Positions 50,604-59,543 of a DNA stretch of 64,000 nucleotides are shown here, in pieces. The notes below the pieces were generated by a model. The model did no database searches. It was not told the DNA's origin and saw only the letters and a program-made list of their open reading frames with translations. Position 1 is the stretch's first letter, and every line of letters starts with the position of its first letter. Made by a program: the position numbers and the translations under genes. The stretch is from Arthrobacter sp. OV608 (lineage in GTDB: Bacteria; Actinomycetota; Actinomycetes; Actinomycetales; Micrococcaceae), in NCBI GenBank assembly GCA_900110595.1, contig FOEZ01000009.1, forward strand, positions 107,180 to 171,179, read 5' to 3'.

Positions 50604-51937
50604 GCGAGCAGCCCCCGTCGCTGTTTGAGATGGACGATTCCTCCAGGCCCCTTGCCGACCGACTGCGCCCGCGCACCCTGGTCGATGTAGTCGGCCAGGA
50701 CCACCTCCTTGCCGCCGATGCCCCGATCGGGCGCATGGTGGATACGCAACGACTCGTCTCGATGATCCTGTGGGGCCCTCCCGGCTGCGGGAAGACCACC
50801 ATGGCCCGCCTCCTCGCAGAGCAAACCAACCTGGTGTTCGAGCTTCTCTCGGCCACGTTCTCCGGGGTTGCGGACCTTCGCAAAGTCTTCCAAGCAGCCC
50901 AGCGCCGACGGGAGATCGGGCAGGGAACATTGCTCTTCGTCGACGAGATCCACCGTTTCAACCGCGCCCAGCAGGACTCGTTCCTGCCCTACGTCGAAGA
51001 CGGCACGATCGTCCTTGTGGGCGCAACCACCGAAAATCCCAGCTTCGAACTCAACGGCGCATTGCTGTCCCGTTGCCAGGTATTTGTCCTCAAGCGCCTC
51101 GGTGATACAGCGCTCAGCACCATCATTAATCGCGCAGAAGACACCCTCGGCGCACGCCTGCCACTGGACGGGAACGCCCGACAGGCGCTCATCGCCATGG
51201 CGGACGGAGACGGCAGGTACCTGCTGAACATGATCGAACAGATCCAGTCGCTCCCGGTGCCCATTGATCCGGCGACCCTCGCCACGGCCGTACAGAAGCG
51301 CGCACCCCAATACGACAAAGCGCAGGAAGGCCACTACAACCTCATTTCGGCGCTCCACAAGTCGATGCGCGGTTCGGACCCGGACGCCGCACTGTACTGG
51401 TTAGCCAGAATGCTCGACGGCGGCGAGGACCCGCTGTTTATTGCCCGCCGCATCACTCGCTTCGCCACCGAAGACATCGGCATGGCAGACCCGAACGCGG
51501 TACAGCAGGCGCTCGCCGCCTGGGACGTTTATGAGCGCCTCGGCTCCCCGGAAGGCGAACTGGCAATCGCGCAAGCCGTGCTTTACCTTGCAACTGCCCC
51601 GAAGTCGATCGGCGTGTATCGCGGCTTCAACAAGGCCCGTGCCGCAGCGCAGCGCACTGGGTCACTGATGCCACCTGCGCACATCCTCAATGCTCCCACG
51701 CGGCTGATGAAGGACCTCGGCTACGGCAGGGACTACCAATACGACCCGGACACCGACACCGGATTCTCCGGCGCTGACTACTTCCCCGACGGCATGCCCC
51801 GGCAGACCTTCTACGAACCCACAACCAACGGATACGAACGCGCCATCGGTGAACGGCTCCGTCACTGGGCACAGCTCCGGGACGCCATCCCAAACGCTTC
51901 TACCCTCAACGACTCCACGACACCAGACTCCGACTGA
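50600..51937 (+). CDS. rarA: RarA/MgsA-type AAA+ replication-associated ATPase
   Basis: 445 aa from GTG 50600. Clamp-loader-like AAA+ protein that acts at stalled replication forks. Motifs: LADRLRPRTLVDVVGQDHLLAADAPIGRMV, Walker A GPPGCGKTT, Walker B LLFVDEIHRFNRAQQDSFLP, sensor 1 GATTENPSFELN followed by RCQVF, then the C-terminal tetramerisation part with HKSMRGSDPDAALYWLARML, AQAVLYLATAPKS and a final NDLGYG-like KDLGYGRDYQYDP. The text resembles the proteobacterial form at several places, so this may be an extra, acquired copy. It is embedded in an operon with MmcQ proteins and an esterase, under possible TetR control, which is unlike housekeeping rarA. Confidence 0.92.
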   Translation: MSEQPPSLFEMDDSSRPLADRLRPRTLVDVVGQDHLLAADAPIGRMVDTQRLVSMILWGPPGCGKTTMARLLAEQTNLVFELLSATFSGVADLRKVFQAAQRRREIGQGTLLFVDEIHRFNRAQQDSFLPYVEDGTIVLVGATTENPSFELNGALLSRCQVFVLKRLGDTALSTIINRAEDTLGARLPLDGNARQALIAMADGDGRYLLNMIEQIQSLPVPIDPATLATAVQKRAPQYDKAQEGHYNLISALHKSMRGSDPDAALYWLARMLDGGEDPLFIARRITRFATEDIGMADPNAVQQALAAWDVYERLGSPEGELAIAQAVLYLATAPKSIGVYRGFNKARAAAQRTGSLMPPAHILNAPTRLMKDLGYGRDYQYDPDTDTGFSGADYFPDGMPRQTFYEPTTNGYERAIGERLRHWAQLRDAIPNASTLNDSTTPDSD

Positions 51938-51958
51938 GCTCTTGGAAAGGACTCACCT

Positions 51959-53398
51959 GTGACCGACACCAGCAGCACCCTCACCAATGAACACGCAGTT
52001 CGCTCCTGGCTGGGCATTCCATACGCCGCCGCCGAACGGTTCCGCCGGCCCACCCTGCTGCCCTTCAACCCCGATCTGCCCTACAACCAGAAGGGGCCGG
52101 CACCACTCCAAGCGGGGGACACCAGCTGGCTCGAAGCCGATAACGGATTCAGTGAGGACTGTCTGAACCTCAACGTCTGGGCGCCTGAAGACGCCGGGGA
52201 GGCGCCCCTCCCTGTCGTCGTTTACATCTTCGGCGGCGGTTGGATGCTCGGCGCGAACACCCAGACCACCTCGAACGCATCCGGACTCGCCGCGACTGGA
52301 CAGGCCATCGGGGTGTCCCTGAACTACCGGCTCGGAGCGTTCGGAGCGCTCTCCCTCTCCAAGTACGGGGGTGCGCTCGAGGAAGCCTCAAACCTCTGCC
52401 TGCAGGACATCATTACAGCCCTGCAGTGGGTGCGGGAAAACATCGCCCGCTTCGGCGGAGATCCCAACAACGTCACTCTTACCGGCCACAGTGCCGGCGC
52501 CTTCTCCGCCCTTGCACTGCTCGCCACACCGTCGGCCGACGGGCTCTACCACCATATCGCCGCCTTCTCCGGCATGCCCTCAAGGCTGGTGCCGGCTTGG
52601 GGGGCAGAGGAGCGCGCACTAGCGGTCCTCACTGCGTTCGGTGTCCAGGACGATCCAGCACAGCTCCTGAACATAGACGCGGAGCTCCTCGCCGCGACGA
52701 TGAGTAAGACCCAATCGTCAGACCCTGGCGCGGCGCACGGCGTCGACAATGAGGTCATCGCCATAGTCGATGACCGCACCCAGCCGAACGGGATCCTCGC
52801 CGATCATCCCATGCGAGCCCTCGAGTCCGGGCGACATCGCGACGTCGACATTCTGTTCAGCAGCACCACCCACGAGACCGACTGGTGGGTCCTGCACCGG
52901 ACCAAAGATTTCGATCCCGGCAGCATCGAGGACCTGGTCGAGGAATTCGCCACCCGCAACCGCCTACCCCGCAGCCGCGCTCAAAAAATCATCGCCGCAT
53001 ACAATACCGACGCGCTCACCCCAGTCCAGGTTCGCGGCGCCTTGCTCACCGACTACTCTTTCACCCTGCCCCAGGCACGCGGCGCGCTTGCGCACGCGGC
53101 TGCCGGAGGACGGGCGTATCTACTCTCTGTCGGCCCTGTTCAAGGCGCGCATTCCGTCCACGGCACGGAAATGTACGGCATCGTTGGTCAGAGGCGACCT
53201 GGCGCCAGCCAGGATCAGGTTCTCCGCGACACATTTGTTCGGGACGCCCTCCTCGCCCTCGCATCGGGCGACACCGACCGCTTGTGGGAACCCGTCACTG
53301 CCCGACCCACCACAAAGGGCATCGGCAGCATGCCCTACGACGCCACCGCCCATGCCAAGAACGTGCTCGAGATCTTCACGGACATCGACCGACCGTAG
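51959..53398 (+). CDS. Type-B carboxylesterase
   Basis: 479 aa from GTG 51959 with GGAAAGGAC upstream. Alpha/beta hydrolase of the carboxylesterase/p-nitrobenzyl esterase group: SWLGIPYAAAERFRRP, SEDCLNLNVWAP, VVYIFGGGWMLGA (oxyanion hole), the nucleophile elbow LTGHSAGAFSALAL and the catalytic His in HSVHGTEM, which lies before an acidic residue. No signal peptide, so cytosolic. Last gene of the MmcQ-MmcQ-rarA operon, 21 bp downstream of rarA. Its substrate is unknown; the association with rarA is odd. Confidence 0.88.
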   Translation: MTDTSSTLTNEHAVRSWLGIPYAAAERFRRPTLLPFNPDLPYNQKGPAPLQAGDTSWLEADNGFSEDCLNLNVWAPEDAGEAPLPVVVYIFGGGWMLGANTQTTSNASGLAATGQAIGVSLNYRLGAFGALSLSKYGGALEEASNLCLQDIITALQWVRENIARFGGDPNNVTLTGHSAGAFSALALLATPSADGLYHHIAAFSGMPSRLVPAWGAEERALAVLTAFGVQDDPAQLLNIDAELLAATMSKTQSSDPGAAHGVDNEVIAIVDDRTQPNGILADHPMRALESGRHRDVDILFSSTTHETDWWVLHRTKDFDPGSIEDLVEEFATRNRLPRSRAQKIIAAYNTDALTPVQVRGALLTDYSFTLPQARGALAHAAAGGRAYLLSVGPVQGAHSVHGTEMYGIVGQRRPGASQDQVLRDTFVRDALLALASGDTDRLWEPVTARPTTKGIGSMPYDATAHAKNVLEIFTDIDRP

Positions 53399-53642
53399 CC
53401 ACCGCAAGCGGACTCGAATCTTCAGGACGCAGCTTCAGCGCTTGCGTCGTCCCAGCCGGGGACAGGCATCGCCTGGCTTCTCGGCCCGGTCCTGCGGTTG
53501 AGTTGTCGCCAGGCCAGCACATACTCTTACAAGGGAACGCGCTGCACCTGAATTGGACGCCTTGGGCTGTTGAGTGGATCACGTTTCGGAACGATCGAGG
53601 GCAGGGAGTGCCGTTGTCCTCTCGGCCGGGATCAGTGTTGCT

Positions 53643-54428
53643 TCAGTGACCTTTGAACTCGATGGTGTCGAGGTCTTCTTTGCTATGAAAAGCGCTAACT
53701 GCACGTTTGTGGTCGTCAGTGGCAGCGAGGACTCCCTGCGCAAGACCCTCACGGTCCAGTGCATCGCGGAGGGTGCCGTCCACAGAGCGGTTGGTAAGGA
53801 GCTTGGTCAGTCCCAGGGCCAAAGGGGCTCGTCGGGAGAGCGTTGCACAGTACGTCACGGCTTGGTCATCGAACGACTCACCCTCCAGCACCTCGGCAAC
53901 GAAACCTAGCTGTTTGCCTTCATGCGCGGAGAACCTGCGCATGTTCAGCACCGCGTCCTTGGCACGGTGTAGCCCGATGGATTGGGCGAGAAAATAAGTT
54001 CCCCCCATGTCGGGCATGAGTCCCATTTTTACGAAAGACTGCTGGAACCAAGCGTCTGGTGCCGCCAAGATGAGGTCGCAGGCGAGGGCAAGGTTGAAAC
54101 CTGCTCCCGAAGCGATGCCATTCACGGCGGCTACGACGGGCTTCTGCAGGTTGGACAGGCCTTCAGTGATCTGGCGGCCGTAAGTCAGCACTTGGTTCAT
54201 CTCGGCGGGAGTGCGTTTCCCCATGCCTTGAATATCGCCACCGGAACAGAACGCGCGGCCAGTACCCGTCAGCATCAGGACCCGCACCTCAGGATCTGAA
54301 GCCGACCGGAGAATTTGCTCCAACAAGGCACGCTTGACTGGATCATCAAGGGCGTTCAAAGTCTCCATTCCGTCCAACCGGCAGCGGAGGACCCCCGGTG
54401 CTGGGCTGTCGGTCCTGAGCTCTGTCAT
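53643..54428 (-). CDS. Enoyl-CoA hydratase/isomerase family protein
   Basis: 261 aa. Crotonase fold: RVLMLTGTGRAFCSGGDIQGMG (oxyanion hole), KPVVAAVNGIASGAGFNLALACDLILAAPDAWF, FVKMGLMPDMGGTYFLAQSIGLHRAKDAVLN and EVLEGESFDDQAV. One of the two hydratase Glu positions appears replaced (KMGLMPDMGG has Asp), so it may be an isomerase or act on an unusual CoA thioester. ATG 54428 overlaps the stop of a small upstream gene (ATGA). It probably belongs to the same catabolic operon as the nitronate monooxygenase. Confidence 0.86.
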   Translation of the reverse strand: MTELRTDSPAPGVLRCRLDGMETLNALDDPVKRALLEQILRSASDPEVRVLMLTGTGRAFCSGGDIQGMGKRTPAEMNQVLTYGRQITEGLSNLQKPVVAAVNGIASGAGFNLALACDLILAAPDAWFQQSFVKMGLMPDMGGTYFLAQSIGLHRAKDAVLNMRRFSAHEGKQLGFVAEVLEGESFDDQAVTYCATLSRRAPLALGLTKLLTNRSVDGTLRDALDREGLAQGVLAATDDHKRAVSAFHSKEDLDTIEFKGH

Positions 54429-54670
54429 GGCTGCACTCCCAAATGAGAGCCTCGCTCTATGTGGTTAGGGTAGTGGTGCAATCCGGCGGGGGAATTGAGC
54501 GGATTTCGCATTCGGTCGACGCTGCCGAGTAGGCGGTCCGCACCTCGGACGGCCGCCGCGGTCGGAGCTTTCCACGCCGCCGAATGGATCCTTGGTGCTA
54601 CTTCGGCATAGCCGAACGCGTAATTTTGTAGCCCCGTCACAGCTTCCAAATCGCTCAGCTCCAACAGCAT
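54425..54670 (-). CDS. 81-aa protein between two catabolic genes
   Basis: ATG 54670 lies five bases after the preceding stop with GAGAAGGGG as ribosome site, and the stop overlaps the next start. Tight packing argues for a real gene. The first part (ELSDLEAVTGLQNYAFGYAEVAP) resembles the start of SnoaL-like proteins, and the rest is a short Arg/Pro-rich segment; so it may be a truncated SnoaL-type hydratase. No family call is possible. Confidence 0.45.
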   Translation of the reverse strand: MLLELSDLEAVTGLQNYAFGYAEVAPRIHSAAWKAPTAAAVRGADRLLGSVDRMRNPLNSPAGLHHYPNHIERGSHLGVQP

Positions 54671-54675
54671 CGCTA

Positions 54676-55653
54676 CTACCCCTTCTCGTGGAATGAGCGA
54701 AATTCGGGAATCTGGCAGGCAACCTGGTACTCGATGCGCAGGCGTTGAACCAGTTCAGATACTGAAGGAGCATCGTCTATAAGGTCGATGCCTTGGCCGG
54801 CGCTCCAGATGTCACGCCATGGTCGGGTGTTGGGTGGCAGATGGTCATAATTGCCGCGGCCGGATGAGACCGGAAGTTCCTCGGGATTCAAACCGATTGA
54901 GGCGAGCGAGGGCTTCAACCAATTGGCCGGAACGGCAGTGACACTGCTTGTATAGATCAGGTCAGTCGACCTCGACTCTACAAGCATCCGCCGATAGGCG
55001 GGGTCAACATTAGCCTCCTTTGTCGCAATAAAGCGAGTCCCCAGATACGCAAGATCGGCCCCGAGGATCTCAGCGGACCTTATCGCGGCGCCGGTTGAAA
55101 TTGCCCCGGCCAAGAGTATTGTGCCATCGAACATGCTTCGCACCTGCGGAATAAAGACGAATGGGCTGAGTAGCCCCGAGTGACCACCTCCTCCGCCCAC
55201 AATGCAAGTCAGGCCGTCGACGCCGGCAGAGATTGCCTTCTCTGCGAAACGCATGCTCGTGACGTCATGAAAGACCTTGCCACCCCACCCGTGCACAGTC
55301 CTGGTGAGTTCGGTCGGATCGCCCATGGCACTGACGATTACGTCTACACCGTACTGAGCGCAGAGATCAAGGTTTGCTCTCATTTCATCATCGGTCCAGC
55401 GTCTAGAGAAATTCACTGCCAGGGGACCGATGATCGCTGAGGGATTTCGTTGGTGGTGCTCGTCAAGGTCGCGGCGGATCAGACGGAGCCAGTCCCCGAA
55501 TTGCGTGATGTCAGCGGCGTTGTGTCGGGGCAGAACGCCCATGATTCCTGATTTGCACGCTTCGCGGACCAACTCCGGCCCTGATACCCACGCCATGGGT
55601 GCGCACACAACTGGGAGAACGAGCGAGTTGCGTTGGGTTGGATCCAATGACAT
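54676..55653 (-). CDS. Nitronate monooxygenase family FMN enzyme
   Basis: 325 aa. TIM-barrel flavoprotein of the NMO/2-nitropropane dioxygenase family: LPVVCAPMAWVSGPELVREACKSGIMGVLP, VDVIVSAMGDP, TCIVGGGGGHSGLLSPF (phosphate-binding glycine loop for FMN and the nearby His) and LLAGAISTGAAIRSAEILGADLAYLGTRFIATKEA. It may oxidise nitronates, or act as an enoyl reductase in degradation of unusual acids, as many of these enzymes are misnamed. First gene of a three-gene operon with the enoyl-CoA hydratase, which makes an acyl-CoA-related role likely. Confidence 0.85.
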   Translation of the reverse strand: MSLDPTQRNSLVLPVVCAPMAWVSGPELVREACKSGIMGVLPRHNAADITQFGDWLRLIRRDLDEHHQRNPSAIIGPLAVNFSRRWTDDEMRANLDLCAQYGVDVIVSAMGDPTELTRTVHGWGGKVFHDVTSMRFAEKAISAGVDGLTCIVGGGGGHSGLLSPFVFIPQVRSMFDGTILLAGAISTGAAIRSAEILGADLAYLGTRFIATKEANVDPAYRRMLVESRSTDLIYTSSVTAVPANWLKPSLASIGLNPEELPVSSGRGNYDHLPPNTRPWRDIWSAGQGIDLIDDAPSVSELVQRLRIEYQVACQIPEFRSFHEKG

Positions 55654-56081
55654 TTTATGCCCTCTGCTCTTCTAGTCCAGGAGACTTGGTCGGCGGTTTC
55701 GGGTCGCACCGATGAAATAACGATGCACCTACGCTAACATAATTGCGGATCATAAAGTAAGTTTCTTCGGAGTCTCAGCCAAAAGGATGCGGTAACCGGT
55801 CAATGCGGGCGAGGACCTCTTGTTCCCACGCTTTCGATTGCCAAAGCCTGGCCGGCAAGGGGTTTATCGACGGGGCCGCGATGGTCAGTCACTCTGACGT
55901 ATCATGCGGACAGCGGAGCCACGGCTGAGTGAAGCACACGAAGATCAAGACGTAGATGCATTGGAATCTTGCCCGTAGGTTCACGTCCCCGTGGAGGACC
56001 GGCTTGTCAGGTTTCGAAGGAGTTTGCTCGTGTCAGCAATCTGCACCAACGGCAGCGAGGACTTGGCTTGCCGCTAAGATG
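55654..56081. other. Gene-free stretch, about 430 bp
   Basis: No convincing gene. It probably carries the nitronate monooxygenase promoter near 55700-55750, which is locally AT-rich. Confidence 0.45.
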
Positions 56082-58235
56082 CTAGCCCTTGCGGCGTCGA
56101 TCGGCTTGGTCTACCAGCTCCGTGATCCATGGCCTGTGCCCGCGATGAAAAGTCAAGTGTGGGGGTAGTCCCTGCACTAATGGGGCGGAGTTCGAGATGT
56201 CGATGGTGATCCTGCCGCCGGCCATGGGTGCATTGGTGATGTGGACGTCGCCAAAAGATGCGGGGAGGGCTGGGTCCATCCATACTCCGCCTTGGGATAC
56301 GTGTGCGTCGTACCGCATGAGGCTTGTCACCAGTAGGATGGGCGTCGTTGATGCCCAGGCCTGAGGCGAGCATGCTGTCGGGTAGGGCAGAGGCACGGCG
56401 AATTGATCCCGGCTGAAACCGCAAAACAATTCCGGGAGGCGGCCACCGGAAAACTCGGCCGCCTCCAGCAGAGCGGTTGAGATCCGTTGCGCCTCGTCCA
56501 CGAACCCGTACCGGAGGAGTCCGGCTGCGATGATGGCGTTGTCGTGTGGCCAAACGGAACCGTTGTGATAGCTGGCGGGGTTGTACGCGCCCATATCCGT
56601 GGCCAAGGTTCGGACTCCCCATCCGCTGAACATTTCGGGGGACATGAGGTGCTTTACCACCGACGGCGCCTTGTCCTCATCCACAAGTCCGAGCCACAGG
56701 CAGTGACCCATGTTGGAAGCGCAAGCGTCGACCTGGCGCTTCTTGCCGTCCAAGGCCACGGCGTAATAGCCACGTTCCGGCATCCAGAATTCCTCGTTAA
56801 AGCGCTTCTTCAACTGCACCATAAGATCGGCGTACTTGTTCCCCAGGGCATCGTCTCCGGCGTCATAAGCCATCCAGGCGCGGGCTGCGTAGGCTCCATA
56901 GACATACGCCTGCACCTCACACAGGGCTATCGGTGGCTCGGGCATACTGCCATCTGCGAAATTAATACCGTCCCAGGAATCCTTCCAGCCCTGATTGATC
57001 AACCCTCGGTTGTTCAGGCGCTCATATTCGACGAAACCGTCGCCGTCTTTGTCCCCGTATTTCTGAATCCATTCCAGCGCGCGGTCTGCGTGAGGCAGCA
57101 GAGCAGCAATGGTGTCCGCGGCGAAGCCCCAACGGCTAACCGATCCGAGAACCATGACGAACAAAGGGGTCGCATCAACGCTGCCATAGTAGGTGGCCTT
57201 TCCTCCCAGCGCCAGTGCGCTTGAGACATCCAACCTGACCTCGTGCAAAATCTTGCCGGGTTCTTCTTCACTAATTGGATCCACTGCGCGGCCCTGGCGG
57301 TCGGCGAGCGTTTGCAGCGTCCCCAGTGCTAGGGAGGGATCAATTGGAAGCGACATCTCCGAAGCCCATAATGAGTCCCGGCCAAAAAGGGTCATGAACC
57401 ACGGTGCGCCGGCGGCCACGACAACCCGATCCGGGTGGTTAGGATCTTCGATCCTGAGTGCACCCAGGTCGTCATAACTACGCCGCATGGTCCGTTCAAT
57501 TGACCGGTTCCCCATCTGCAGGATCGGAATCTTGGCCACCCACTGTTGTCGGCGAAGGTCACTGGGGGAGAGTTCGCCGTCGGTGTGGACGAAAGACGGT
57601 GGACGACTGCCGCCCTGGGTCTCGGGCATCACCGTCAGGGTTGTGCTCCACCGGCCGTGCGGTGGGATGGTCACCCTATATGTCAGGGTTTTGGGCGTGA
57701 CCTGTGCTCCGGGAGCACGAATAACAACGCCCTTACGGACATCTTGCCAGATGGCTTGAATAACCAGCTCATCGCCCCGGTTCTGGCGGGTTTCGTCCCA
57801 ACGTCTTTTGGGTCGCGCCTCCTTCACTTCGAAAAGATCAGCGAAATCAGCAGCAACCCTCAGCGAAACCAGGCAGTCCGCACTCTCCGGCGAGTAGTTC
57901 CGAACCGTTATCTGTTCGTGGATTCCGGACCCCACTTCACGCAGCCGCTCTACAATAAGGGGGCTATCGGCATGCCCATTAAGACTGAGGACACGTCCCG
58001 CAAATAGCGCGCGGTACGGCTCCTTCGTTTCAGCCCCCAACTCTTCTACCACCTGGCCGTTAACGGTTAAGCTCCAGTGCGACAGGATACGAGTGTCTTG
58101 GACAAAAAGACCATGTGGATTCTCGGGATGGATATCTCCATTCCCCAAGGAGATACAGAAGGACGAACCCTCAACCAGGGTTACCGTGCCTGCACCTAGA
58201 GGCCCCGCAGCGTTATCAGCATTCCAACCGGACAT
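56082..58235 (-). CDS. Glycogen-debranching-type enzyme (amylo-alpha-1,6-glucosidase family)
   Basis: 717 aa from ATG 58235, with GGAGGGCAGG before it. The N-terminal domain, found in the glycogen-debranching family (GDE_N_bis), includes NPHGLFVQDTRILSHWSLTVNG and VNGQVVEELGA. An (alpha/alpha)6 barrel follows with AAGAPWFMTLFGRDSLWASEM, KGWKDSWDGINFADGSMPEPPIALCEVQAYVYGAYAARAWM, MGHCLWLGLVDEDKAPSVVKHLM and YHNGSVWPHDNAIIAAGLLRYGF. The Asp/Glu pairs in RDS and SVWPHDN are the usual active-site region. Such genes in soil actinobacteria act on oligosaccharides such as trehalose or glucosyl compounds. A degenerate fragment of a close relative lies at 34985-35260. Confidence 0.85.
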   Translation of the reverse strand: MSGWNADNAAGPLGAGTVTLVEGSSFCISLGNGDIHPENPHGLFVQDTRILSHWSLTVNGQVVEELGAETKEPYRALFAGRVLSLNGHADSPLIVERLREVGSGIHEQITVRNYSPESADCLVSLRVAADFADLFEVKEARPKRRWDETRQNRGDELVIQAIWQDVRKGVVIRAPGAQVTPKTLTYRVTIPPHGRWSTTLTVMPETQGGSRPPSFVHTDGELSPSDLRRQQWVAKIPILQMGNRSIERTMRRSYDDLGALRIEDPNHPDRVVVAAGAPWFMTLFGRDSLWASEMSLPIDPSLALGTLQTLADRQGRAVDPISEEEPGKILHEVRLDVSSALALGGKATYYGSVDATPLFVMVLGSVSRWGFAADTIAALLPHADRALEWIQKYGDKDGDGFVEYERLNNRGLINQGWKDSWDGINFADGSMPEPPIALCEVQAYVYGAYAARAWMAYDAGDDALGNKYADLMVQLKKRFNEEFWMPERGYYAVALDGKKRQVDACASNMGHCLWLGLVDEDKAPSVVKHLMSPEMFSGWGVRTLATDMGAYNPASYHNGSVWPHDNAIIAAGLLRYGFVDEAQRISTALLEAAEFSGGRLPELFCGFSRDQFAVPLPYPTACSPQAWASTTPILLVTSLMRYDAHVSQGGVWMDPALPASFGDVHITNAPMAGGRITIDISNSAPLVQGLPPHLTFHRGHRPWITELVDQADRRRKG

Positions 58236-58430
58236 TCCTGCCCTCCGAATAAACGCCAGCCGTTTAGCGCCGGATGCGCCACACGGTCGCAAGTGAACAT
58301 TCTTCAAATGGACGCTACTCTCACCTGTGCTCTTGGGCCAGAGCGTGGAGGCGGGAAAAGGACCTTGTCCCAGGGGGCACATTCATCCGGCGAAGGACCG
58401 TTGGGCGAACTAAGGAGGAGCACGAGGCGC

Positions 58431-59531
58431 TCAGATGGCCTGAACTTTCTCGTCCAGCGACAGTTTCTTGTCTTCTTCAATTCTCGTCATTCTCCTGTCA
58501 TACCACCCTCTCCGGACGGCTGCCGATTCCTTGGAGACGTGGGCTTCGGGCACCATCAGATCGGAACCATGTATTGTGCCCGCCCATTGGTGCAGGTCTG
58601 CTGTGCCACCGGAACGCCAGATTGCCTGGGCAAAGGCCGTTGTGTCGTCTCGGAAGGCATCACTGGCGCCGCACATGAGAAATACGGGTGGAAAGCCGGA
58701 GAAATCTTCGTCGATGAGTCGGCCAGCAGCGAGGTGTGGATAATCCTCAAGTATTGAGGGCGAGGCCTTTCCCAGGACGGCGTCCCACATCACGCGGTAC
58801 ATTTTGGCGAGGGCTGCAGAACTGCTGTCCAGTTGTCGATAGGAGAGCGATTCCATCCGATCGTCAATCATGGCCCCATCGATGACCAAGCCGGCATGGT
58901 CCAAGCCGACCGCCCGCGCTTCAAACGCGACTGAAGCGGCTAGATCGGCACCGCCGCTGAGTCCATGCAGGAACAAGGGCGTTCCGTGGATAGTTAAGCT
59001 CGTCTGCATGAGCTGCGACCCAACTAAAGGCATCAAGGGAATCCAGCATTCCGGCCGCGCGGGATGCTCGGGCGCACGGCCGTATTCCACTGCAACGACG
59101 AGCAAGGACTGGTCTTCAGCGATGTCCAAAACTTGGGGAAGGTCCAGTGAGAGAGCCGCCCCGGAAACCATCCCGCCGCTATGCAACCAAACGATGGCAC
59201 CACGTGCCGGTTGGTGTGCAGGACCTATTAGATGCGTGGTCACCGAGCGTCCCTGTTGGCCCTGTATGACCTTCGTGCCAACGGTGAACGTCCCATTACG
59301 AGTAATCTGATCCTCACCTAGAACGCCTTCCCTCTGTTGAATCATCGCTTCGAGCGCAGCCTGTTGGTCTTCATAGGCTGGAAGGCTGGCCATGGACCGC
59401 GCAATTTCTGGATCATAGGGAGGGGGCGGACGGCAGAGGACTGAATTGACATTGACTAATCCGTTTCTTCGGGCCGAATGCGGTACGAGTAATCGGGTGC
59501 AGGGATGAACCGCGCGCATAGCCAAAAGCAA
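58431..59531 (-). CDS. HSL-type alpha/beta hydrolase
   Basis: 366 aa; the start is uncertain (ATG 59531 or 59519), since the first 40 residues have no family likeness. It belongs to the hormone-sensitive-lipase group of esterases: oxyanion region VWLHSGGMVSGAAL (HGGG-like), nucleophile elbow HGLSGGADLAASVAFEA, acidic residue in LMCGASDAFRDD and catalytic His in WAGTIHGSDLM. It follows the molybdopterin enzyme by 12 bp, so the two are co-transcribed. It probably releases an ester or lactone in the same pathway, by inference. Confidence 0.82.
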   Translation of the reverse strand: MLLAMRAVHPCTRLLVPHSARRNGLVNVNSVLCRPPPPYDPEIARSMASLPAYEDQQAALEAMIQQREGVLGEDQITRNGTFTVGTKVIQGQQGRSVTTHLIGPAHQPARGAIVWLHSGGMVSGAALSLDLPQVLDIAEDQSLLVVAVEYGRAPEHPARPECWIPLMPLVGSQLMQTSLTIHGTPLFLHGLSGGADLAASVAFEARAVGLDHAGLVIDGAMIDDRMESLSYRQLDSSSAALAKMYRVMWDAVLGKASPSILEDYPHLAAGRLIDEDFSGFPPVFLMCGASDAFRDDTTAFAQAIWRSGGTADLHQWAGTIHGSDLMVPEAHVSKESAAVRRGWYDRRMTRIEEDKKLSLDEKVQAI

Positions 59532-59543
59532 TGGGCCAGCATC

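Noticed and set aside
50561-51358. 265-aa open frame antisense to rarA
   Set aside because: Mirror frame of a gene whose Walker and sensor motifs are intact; no independent evidence.
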